Source: DMER64 sp041652255 (GTDB taxonomy: Bacteria; Bacteroidota; Bacteroidia; Bacteroidales; UBA932). From it: a stretch of 55,930 nucleotides of DNA. Numbering within the stretch: position 1 is the first letter of the stretch; the number at the start of each line of letters is the position of its first letter. Location: positions 1-55,930 of the forward strand of contig JBAZHT010000005.1 in NCBI GenBank assembly GCA_041652255.1, written 5' to 3'. The notes below the pieces were generated by a model. The model saw nothing but the letters and a program-made list of their open reading frames with translations, did no database searches and was not told where the DNA came from. Shown one piece after another: positions 1-5,429 of this stretch. The translations under genes and the position numbers were made by a program.

Positions 1-84
1 ACAGTGGGCGAGGTACTTCAGAAGCAAAGGCAGCTATTCAAGGATATGGATGTGCTACCGCCGGATACCGTCGCCTCGTTATGA
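1..84 (+). CDS. C-terminal tail of an unidentified gene cut by the window edge
   Basis: The first 27 codons are open from the window edge and stop at TGA 82-84, in a composition like the backbone rather than the AT-rich island that follows. The peptide ends in PPDTVASL and has no motif I recognise. It could be the end of a real upstream gene or a chance frame; no family can be assigned from 27 residues. Confidence 0.3.
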   Translation, partial: TVGEVLQKQRQLFKDMDVLPPDTVASL

Positions 85-198
85 GTGTACGGGAATGCAG
101 GGTGCATTATGACATTATGACCCGTCTGAGCAAACATAGCACTACATTCAGATATTCTTTCAAAAAAGGTTACAAAATAATTCTAATAAAGGTGAATT

Positions 199-255
199 AC
201 TGACACCTAAGTCAGTTATTTTGACAGTGTTACAACAATGCAAACTGTCAAAATA
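199..255. promoter_or_regulatory. Two abutting perfect palindromes upstream of the Hsp20 genes
   Basis: ACTGAC (199-204) is matched by GTCAGT (211-216), a perfect 6-bp inverted repeat with a 6-base loop. Directly after it TATTTTGACAGT (217-228) is matched by ACTGTCAAAATA (244-255), a perfect 12-bp inverted repeat with a 15-base spacer. Both contain ACTG(A/T)C. They sit in the otherwise empty stretch 85-426, about 170 bases before the first Hsp20 start. No T-run follows, so an operator or an island-end site is more likely than a terminator. The rest of 85-426 is AT-rich and shows no gene. Confidence 0.45.
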
Positions 256-426
256 TCAGAATGCAAAACATCCTGTTTTTATCTCCAACAAAATAATTAA
301 TTGAAAATCAGTAAAAAACAAAAACTCATCATCAGTTAATATAGATTTTGGCATTTCTTTTGTTTTGAAAGTACACCAATCGAAAATTAAATTAATTGTT
401 TAACTAAAAGTATGGAGGATAAAAAT

Positions 427-864
427 ATGTCACTAGTAAGATTTTCAAACCAAATGCCTAGTTTGTTCGACCGCTTTTTTGAAAATGATTTATTTGATTG
501 GTCGAACCGCAATTATTCAAACACCAACACTACGCTTCCTGCTGTAAATATCAAGGAAGATAAAGATGGTTTCGAAGTTGAAATGTCAGCACCCGGTTTG
601 GACAAAAAAGATTTTAAAATCGAATTAAACAACAGTGTGTTGACCATATCTTCTGAAAAAAAAGTTGAAAACGAAACCAAAGAAGGCCAGCAATTTACAC
701 GCAGAGAGTTTAGCTATCAATCGTTTAGCCGCTCATTCACCCTTCCTGAAACTGTAGAAGGTGAAAAAATTGGGGCCAAGTATGAGAATGGAATACTATC
801 AGTTAGCATTCCTAAAAAAGAAGAAGCTAAACCAAAGCCTGTAAAACAAATTGAGATTAAGTAA
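427..864 (+). CDS. Small heat-shock protein, Hsp20/alpha-crystallin family (first copy)
   Basis: A holdase chaperone of the cytoplasm: it binds unfolding proteins without ATP and passes them to other chaperones. The 145-residue product has a short N-terminal arm, an alpha-crystallin domain from about residue 35 to 131 with the diagnostic NGILSVSIPK strand, and a C-terminal I-x-I motif (IEI) that docks neighbouring subunits. I prefer the ATG at 427: the frame also has an ATG at 412, but that one overlaps the GGAGG sequence that would serve as ribosome-binding site for 427. A strong terminator follows at 870-903, yet a second Hsp20 gene starts 76 bases downstream, so the two may be transcribed at different levels. 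Base composition is visibly AT-richer than the backbone, as in the whole island. The family call is certain; the start is likely. Confidence 0.95.
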   Translation: MSLVRFSNQMPSLFDRFFENDLFDWSNRNYSNTNTTLPAVNIKEDKDGFEVEMSAPGLDKKDFKIELNNSVLTISSEKKVENETKEGQQFTRREFSYQSFSRSFTLPETVEGEKIGAKYENGILSVSIPKKEEAKPKPVKQIEIK

Positions 865-869
865 TTCAA

Positions 870-903
870 AAAATCAGCCAGCCATTTGAGGTTGGCTGAT
901 TTT
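870..903 (+). terminator. Hairpin terminator between the two Hsp20 genes
   Basis: A 14-bp stem (870-883 with 890-903, one G-T pair) closes a six-base loop. An A-run precedes the GC part of the stem and TTTT ends it, so it could stop transcription on either strand. It starts six bases after the first Hsp20 stop codon. Confidence 0.75.
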
Positions 904-940
904 AAATCAATCAGTTATTAATCGTTTAAAATGAAATGCT

Positions 941-1381
941 ATGAAACTATTTAAATGGAATATCACAGATATAAAACCCAAATTTCCAAATATCATTGAG
1001 AAATTTTTTGGGAAAAAAATTACCGATGAGGTTTCTGACGACCAAGAAGTATCCATAGTTCCATCGGTAAATATTGCAGACGCCGACAAAGCTTTTGAGG
1101 TTAGTGTTGCCCTGCCTGGCTTAGACAAGAAAGACGTAAAAATAGAAATCCAAAATGATTGTTTGGTTGTATCATCGGAGAAACAATACGAAAATGAAGA
1201 GAAAAACAAAAAATGGATGCGCAGAGAATATGGCTATGCTTCTTTTCAACGTATGTTTCAACTGCCAGAAAGCGCCGACCAGGATAAAATTCAGGCAGAA
1301 ATGAAAAATGGAGTTCTATCAATTAAAGTGGCTAAAAAAGCAGGGTATATTGAAAACAAAAAACAAATTGCTATTGAATAA
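941..1381 (+). CDS. Small heat-shock protein, Hsp20/alpha-crystallin family (second copy)
   Basis: A second ATP-independent holdase, clearly diverged from the first copy. The 146-residue protein has a longer N-terminal arm of about 45 residues, then an alpha-crystallin domain with ALPGLDKKDVKIEI and the conserved NGVLSIKVAKK strand, and ends in an I-x-I motif (IAI) four residues before the end or nearer. The arms, which set substrate choice and oligomer size in this family, differ most between the two copies, while LDKKD and the RRE-x-x-Y-x-S-F segment are shared. The upstream ATG at 931 is out of frame and stops after seven codons, so 941 is the start. The small lipoprotein gene begins 31 bases after its stop and is probably cotranscribed. 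Paired, unequal sHsps are common in two-component chaperone systems; whether these two co-assemble is not shown. Confidence 0.95.
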   Translation: MKLFKWNITDIKPKFPNIIEKFFGKKITDEVSDDQEVSIVPSVNIADADKAFEVSVALPGLDKKDVKIEIQNDCLVVSSEKQYENEEKNKKWMRREYGYASFQRMFQLPESADQDKIQAEMKNGVLSIKVAKKAGYIENKKQIAIE

Positions 1382-1412
1382 CTAATTGTATAATAAATTA
1401 AAACACAAGATT

Positions 1413-1865
1413 ATGAAACGCATATGGATATTATTCATTGCCGTTACATTAATCTTAAGTAGCTGCAATGGACAGGAACAGCAAATTAAAAATAACAAGT
1501 TAAGCAATGGTAAAAATGTGCCGAAGGAAGATATAAAAGTAAACAAAGAGTATGACGAGAATGGTAATCTTATAAGGTACGATTCAACTTATACTTACTA
1601 TTACTCAAATATCGAAAATTGTCAGTTCGAAGAGGATAGCATTTTTAATAATTTTAGAAAAATGTTTAACTCGAACTATCCTTTTTCATACAAACCATAT
1701 TTTAATGAATTGTTCTTTGAGGACAGTTTAATGAAGTATGATTTTTACAAAGAAGACTTTTTTACTGAAAGATTTAGGCAAAACATGGAACGGTCTGAAA
1801 AAATATTTCAGGAAATGGATTCCATTAAAAATAAATTTTTCAATGAGCAATTTCAAAAAAAATAA
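1413..1865 (+). CDS. Small lipoprotein of unknown function next to the Hsp20 genes
   Basis: I do not recognise a family. The 150-residue product starts with a lipoprotein signal peptide: Lys-Arg, a hydrophobic stretch, and the lipobox LSSC with the modified Cys at residue 18. The mature part is polar, rich in Asn, Lys, Glu, Phe and Tyr, and has no clear repeats; the last 60 residues alternate acidic and aromatic residues (DFYKEDFF, RFRQNMER) and look helical. The frame is also open from a TTG at 1386, but the signal peptide only makes sense from ATG 1413. It lies 31 bases after the second Hsp20 gene and 28 before the YfdX lipoprotein, so a role in envelope protein stress is the simplest inference from context. 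Expected location is the periplasmic face of a membrane. Confidence 0.75.
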   Translation: MKRIWILFIAVTLILSSCNGQEQQIKNNKLSNGKNVPKEDIKVNKEYDENGNLIRYDSTYTYYYSNIENCQFEEDSIFNNFRKMFNSNYPFSYKPYFNELFFEDSLMKYDFYKEDFFTERFRQNMERSEKIFQEMDSIKNKFFNEQFQKK

Positions 1866-1893
1866 TTGTTTAACCGTATAAAAACATATTGCC

Positions 1894-2829
1894 ATGAAAA
1901 CACGAAATACTTTTTTAATAGCACTACTGGCGATAGGGATTATTGCCGGTTGTAACAGTAAAAACGAAAACACAGAAACCACTCAGGTAAGTGATGAAGT
2001 ACGCATGGAAAAGCCAAATGAACTTGGTATGGATGAAGATTCATTGAACGCAGAAGTTCAATCCAAATCCATGGCAGAAATAAATGAAAGAGAGATTAAA
2101 TTAATTGAAGAAGGTGTTTCAGCCATTGACATAACATACCAGGCATTAGCAGCCATTGAAGGCGGAAATAAAGATAAAGCCATCGAACTTATTGAGAAAG
2201 GAGTGGGTAAATTGGAAGTTCTACTTGCCCGCGATGCAAATTTGGTATTGATACCAATTATTAATACCATTAAAACAGAAGATTTTCAAGGTGATTTGGA
2301 AGCTATTAAAACGATTAAGAAAGCTGTTAAAAAGGCAATAAAAGACGATTATTTTCAAGTGCTTCGAGATGAGATAGCCAAGTTGGGAAGTGAGGTTAGA
2401 ATAGAAACCGTAAGTATTCCAATTCTTACTTATCCTGATGCTTTAAAACTAAGTGCTTCATTTTTGGAAAACGATGAAATTGATTTGGCTAAGGAAACTT
2501 TACAAACGGCATTAAATACCTTAGTACTTTCCGAGCAACGGATTCCATTGCCTATACTTAGGGCACAATCATTACTGGAAAAGGCAAAAATGCAAGATGC
2601 CAAAGAGGATGACATGAAAAAAGAAGTCCTGACTTTATTAGAAAATGCAGAGTACCAATTGGTATTGGCAGAAGAATTGGGATATGGTAATCGTGATAAG
2701 GAATACAAAGAATTAAACGATGCCATTAATGAAATTCGAAAATCTGTAAAGGCAGATGGTGACTCTCAAGGGCTTTTCGATAAAATAATAGAGAAGTTAA
2801 GCACTTTTAAGGATAAGATAATCGCATAA
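1894..2829 (+). CDS. YfdX-family lipoprotein
   Basis: The mature protein matches the YfdX family (PF10938) by its pattern: helical repeats with AIEGGNKDKAIELIEKG, a central YPDALKLSASFLENDEIDLAKETLQTALNTLV, IPLPILRAQSLLEKA, and a C-terminal AEELGYG. YfdX proteins are periplasmic or cytosolic helical proteins linked to acid and antimicrobial stress in enterobacteria, and yfdX genes are cargo of the proteobacterial heat-resistance islands together with sHsp20. This copy has a lipoprotein signal with lipobox IIAGC (Cys20) and an acidic linker, so it should be membrane-anchored in the periplasm. It is 311 residues, longer than the roughly 210-residue enterobacterial form because of the anchor, linker and longer tail. 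A hairpin terminator follows at 2878-2930, which would close an Hsp20-lipoprotein-yfdX transcript. Its biochemical activity is unknown. Confidence 0.82.
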   Translation: MKTRNTFLIALLAIGIIAGCNSKNENTETTQVSDEVRMEKPNELGMDEDSLNAEVQSKSMAEINEREIKLIEEGVSAIDITYQALAAIEGGNKDKAIELIEKGVGKLEVLLARDANLVLIPIINTIKTEDFQGDLEAIKTIKKAVKKAIKDDYFQVLRDEIAKLGSEVRIETVSIPILTYPDALKLSASFLENDEIDLAKETLQTALNTLVLSEQRIPLPILRAQSLLEKAKMQDAKEDDMKKEVLTLLENAEYQLVLAEELGYGNRDKEYKELNDAINEIRKSVKADGDSQGLFDKIIEKLSTFKDKIIA

Positions 2830-2877
2830 TTTTAATAAAAGTAAAAGTGGGTATAGCATGTTAATAGTAGCAAAACC

Positions 2878-2930
2878 AAAACTGCCAAGTCTTAAAAAAA
2901 GGTAATTCTATACAGATTTGGCAGTTTTTT
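2878..2930 (+). terminator. Rho-independent terminator after the YfdX gene
   Basis: AAAACTGCCAA (2878-2888) pairs with TTGGCAGTTTT (2918-2928), an 11-bp stem with a 29-base loop, followed by a T-run to 2930. It lies 49 bases after the yfdX stop codon. Confidence 0.75.
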
Positions 2931-3022
2931 CAATATAATAATGAATGTAAGACTGTAAGACGATGCGAGGTTGTAAAGTGTAAAGACTTTAGCGATTGAA
3001 TTGTATCTCAGAGAAATATTTT

Positions 3023-3070
3023 ATGGAATACATTGATTATTACAAGGTGCTGGGAGTAGGAAAAAAATAA
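3023..3070 (+). pseudogene. N-terminal remnant of a DnaJ/CbpA-type J-domain gene
   Basis: A 15-codon frame reads MEYIDYYKVLGVGKK and then stops at TAA 3068-3070. This is the very start of the J-domain of Bacteroidota DnaJ/CbpA-like proteins, whose first helix typically reads DYYKVLGV-x-KKA. Nothing of the HPD loop or later domains follows; the sequence passes into the hairpin element at 3096. The remnant suggests that a DnaJ-like gene once followed yfdX and was lost when the downstream element and Fic gene arrived. It is too short to be functional. The match is short, so chance similarity cannot be excluded, but the heat-shock context supports it. Confidence 0.65.
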
Positions 3071-3095
3071 AATAGACTTCTATAAATAACGACAC

Positions 3096-3225
3096 GCCAA
3101 CACTTTGTATAAGTAATGGCAGGCGATGTGGTAAATATCAAGGTTTGTAGCCCGCTCAAACTGCGTAGCGGTTTAACAGGAAAGAGGCCCGCAATCTGCC
3201 ACTACTCATACAATTTACCGTTGTG
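3096..3225. repeat. Long imperfect palindrome resembling an attC-like cassette site
   Basis: TTGTATAAGTAATGGCAG (3105-3122) pairs with CTGCCACTACTCATACAA (3196-3213): 16 of 18 positions match. The arms are flanked outside by CAAC (3098-3101) and GTTG (3219-3222, within ACCGTTGTGC), also complementary. Inside lies a small hairpin AAACTGC-GTA-GCGGTTT (3158-3174). A structure with outer conserved short arms, a long imperfect stem and a terminal structured loop recalls attC sites of integron cassettes, though the exact core GTTRRRY is not met. I recall similar TTGTATAAGTAATGGCGG-type palindromes next to accessory genes in Bacteroidota. It sits between the DnaJ remnant and the Fic gene, at a composition break. 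Confidence 0.55.
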
Positions 3226-3275
3226 CTTCATGCCAAGAATACTCAGTAACACAAGGATTTGACACTTAAAATAAG

Positions 3276-3283
3276 TATATTTG
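3276..3283 (+). promoter_or_regulatory. Bacteroidota -7 element for the Fic gene
   Basis: TATATTTG fits TAnnTTTG and lies 36 bases before the Fic start. No TTTG is found at the usual 19-21 base spacing, so this rests on the -7 element only. Confidence 0.5.
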
Positions 3284-3318
3284 TGCTTAAATAATTGGGT
3301 TTTTTATGAAAATTTTTT

Positions 3319-4080
3319 ATGAAAATAACTGAAAGAAAGTACTTAGACAAATATAAAGAGTCAATTGGAAATGAAATTTCTATATTGATTAAGAATTTTG
3401 ATTTTTCGGAAAATAGTGGAGGATTTGAATATTTGACAAAGTCATCAGCTGTTTACTCATCTAATATTGAAGGAAATAGTATCGATTTGAATTCTTACAT
3501 GAATTATGAAATGAACAAGGACAAATTCAAAGTAGGAAAAGAAATAGAAGAAATTGAGGATTTAATTGAAGCATACGAATTTGCACAGAATAACAAGCTG
3601 AACGAGAAAAACCTATTGAATTGTCATAAGATTTTTTCAGACACTTTATTGATTAGGAGCAAACGTGGGAAATACCGAATTGAACAAGTTGGTGTTTTCG
3701 GAAAATCAGGATTGGCTTATATGGCAATTGAGCCGGAATTTGTTGAGAAAGAAATGAAGATGTTTTTTCAAGACATAAATGAATTAATTTCAATTAACCT
3801 TAATGAAACTGAAGTATTTTATTTTGCATCATTAATTCATTTAAGATTAGCTCATATCCATCCATTCAGAGATGGAAATGGTAGGGCTGCCAGATTAATT
3901 GAGAAATGGTTTGTTGTAGAGAAATTAGGACGAGATTTTTGGAAAATGCCATCGGAAGAGTATTATAAGAAAAACCAAGCAAAATATTATGAGACAATCA
4001 ATCTTGGTGTCAATTTTTATGAATTGAATTACGATAAATGTATTGGATTTTTGAAAATGTTGCCGAATTGTCTGAAATAA
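3319..4080 (+). CDS. Fic-family protein AMP-transferase, class II self-inhibited
   Basis: Fic enzymes transfer AMP (or related groups) from a nucleotide to a hydroxyl side chain of a target protein. The 253-residue protein carries the full Fic motif HPFRDGNGRAAR at residues 181-192, with catalytic His181, so it should be active. An inhibitory helix motif [ST]xxxE[GN] is present as SSNIEG at 47-52, N-terminal to the core; its Glu51 would block ATP binding in the resting state, as in class II Fic proteins. No separate antitoxin gene is adjacent, in keeping with internal inhibition. The upstream ATG at 3306 is out of frame. The gene stands alone between a palindromic element and a structured spacer, is AT-rich like the rest of the island, and was probably acquired as a single-gene cassette. 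Its target cannot be inferred. Confidence 0.9.
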   Translation: MKITERKYLDKYKESIGNEISILIKNFDFSENSGGFEYLTKSSAVYSSNIEGNSIDLNSYMNYEMNKDKFKVGKEIEEIEDLIEAYEFAQNNKLNEKNLLNCHKIFSDTLLIRSKRGKYRIEQVGVFGKSGLAYMAIEPEFVEKEMKMFFQDINELISINLNETEVFYFASLIHLRLAHIHPFRDGNGRAARLIEKWFVVEKLGRDFWKMPSEEYYKKNQAKYYETINLGVNFYELNYDKCIGFLKMLPNCLK

Positions 4081-4298
4081 AGCACGAAAGCACATATTAG
4101 TGTCTAAAAGGACCGAGTACAAAATAAGGCGGTATAAAACGTTAAATTTGTGCTCAAATGGAAAAGAAGAAATGCAAATGCCCGCCAGCTTTTAGCCGCG
4201 AAACGTAAGGCGCAAGCTTAAAAAAAACAAATATCACATAAAAATATAACTTACGGTGAATTTATTCATTAAAAGTCGTATCTTTGAAATAAAAAAAT
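4081..4298. other. Spacer with a GC-rich hairpin patch between Fic and ATPase genes
   Basis: No gene is visible. Most of the spacer is AT-rich, but 4181-4219 is GC-rich and can fold: AGCTT (4188-4192) with AAGCT (4214-4218), and GCC inside with GGC. It may be a worn remnant of a second cassette-boundary structure like the one at 3096-3225; sequence identity between the two is not evident by eye. Confidence 0.3.
4279..4286 (+). promoter_or_regulatory. Bacteroidota -7 element for the AAA ATPase gene
   Basis: TATCTTTG fits TAnnTTTG and lies 12 bases before the ATPase start codon, which would give a very short leader. No good -33 TTTG is seen at standard spacing. Confidence 0.5.
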
Positions 4299-5420
4299 AT
4301 GTATTCAAGATACCTGAGTAATATAATTAAAAAACGAATAGGCTCTGGAAAAGCAATTGTCGTTATTGGTCCAAGACAGGTTGGTAAAACAACTTTAATT
4401 GAGTCAATTCTTGAGAAAGAAGATTATTTGCTTCTTGATGGAGATGACCCAAAAACCAGAACTTTACTGACAGAACCAAATACCGAAGAAATTAGAACAA
4501 TTCTAGGAAAACACAAATTTGTTTTTATTGATGAAGCTCAAAGAATTGAAGGAATCGGTCTGACAATGAAAATTATTACAGACAGATTTAAAGACGTTCA
4601 ATTATTTGCAAGCGGTTCTTCATCATTTGACTTGACTAACAAAATTAATGAACCTTTAACAGGAAGAAAATGGGAATATCAATTATTTCCAATATCATGG
4701 GAGGAATATGAAAATCATCATGGCTTTTTATATTCAGAACAACAATTGGAAAATAGACTATTATATGGGCTTTACCCAGATGTTTTAAATAATAGTGGCG
4801 ATGAAATTTGTATTCTTCGAAACTTAGTTAATAGCTATTTATACCGGGACATTCTTTCATACTCATATATACGAAAACCTGAAATACTTGATAAATTAGT
4901 ACAAGCCCTGGCGCTTCAGGTTGGTAATGAAGTTAACTACTCAGAATTAGCTCAAATAGTGAACGTTGATAAGAATACAATTAGTAAATATATTGACATA
5001 TTGCAAAAAGGATACATTATTTTTAAACTTGGCAGTTTTAGCAGAAATGTCCGAAATGAAATTAAAACCAATAAAAAAATTTACTTTTATGATAATGGTG
5101 TCAGAAATATGGTTATCGGAAATTTTAACCCTATAAGTTTAAGAACTGACAAAGGAGCTCTATGGGAAAATTTTCTGATTTCAGAGAGAATTAAACAAAT
5201 TGAATATAAACAAAGTCTGGCACGTACATATTTTTGGCGGACTAAACAGCAGCAAGAGGTCGATTTTGTGGAGGAAAATAGTGGTAAAATATTTGGATTT
5301 GAGTTTAAGTGGAACAATAAAAAAAACACAAAATTACCAAAGACTTTTACAGAAACATATAAGGCAGAAAGTAAAGTGATTGACAAAGATAATTTTAGAG
5401 AATTTATTAAAATCAACTAA
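4299..5420 (+). CDS. AAA-type ATPase with C-terminal DUF4143 domain
   Basis: A P-loop ATPase of the widespread but poorly understood AAA_14/DUF4143 family. Walker A is GPRQVGKT at residues 24-31, Walker B VFIDEA at 75-80, and a sensor-like FASGSSSFDL follows. The middle has a helix-turn-helix-like stretch (NYSELAQIVNVDKNTISKYIDIL). The C-terminal part has E-V-D-F ... F-E-F-K-W, the arrangement of a PD-(D/E)xK-type nuclease core as described for DUF4143 proteins. At 373 residues it has the usual family length. These genes are very common, often solitary, in anaerobes and archaea, and their physiological role is not settled; defence or mobile-element functions have been suggested. It is the last gene of the AT-rich island and ends ten bases before the convergent S9 peptidase gene. 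Confidence 0.88.
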   Translation: MYSRYLSNIIKKRIGSGKAIVVIGPRQVGKTTLIESILEKEDYLLLDGDDPKTRTLLTEPNTEEIRTILGKHKFVFIDEAQRIEGIGLTMKIITDRFKDVQLFASGSSSFDLTNKINEPLTGRKWEYQLFPISWEEYENHHGFLYSEQQLENRLLYGLYPDVLNNSGDEICILRNLVNSYLYRDILSYSYIRKPEILDKLVQALALQVGNEVNYSELAQIVNVDKNTISKYIDILQKGYIIFKLGSFSRNVRNEIKTNKKIYFYDNGVRNMVIGNFNPISLRTDKGALWENFLISERIKQIEYKQSLARTYFWRTKQQQEVDFVEENSGKIFGFEFKWNNKKNTKLPKTFTETYKAESKVIDKDNFREFIKIN

Positions 5421-5429
5421 AGCCAACGC

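Noticed and set aside
412..426. Upstream ATG for the first Hsp20 gene
   Set aside because: It overlaps a GGAGG that is well placed as ribosome-binding site for the ATG at 427, and the product from 427 matches normal Hsp20 N-termini.
2931..3022. Repeated short words (GTAAGACTGTAAGACG, GTTGTAAAGTGTAAAG) after the YfdX terminator
   Set aside because: The repeats are short and irregular, and no folding or unit length could be supported.
3319..4080. Fic toxin with a separate antitoxin
   Set aside because: No small antitoxin gene is adjacent, and the inhibitory SSNIEG motif lies inside the protein itself.
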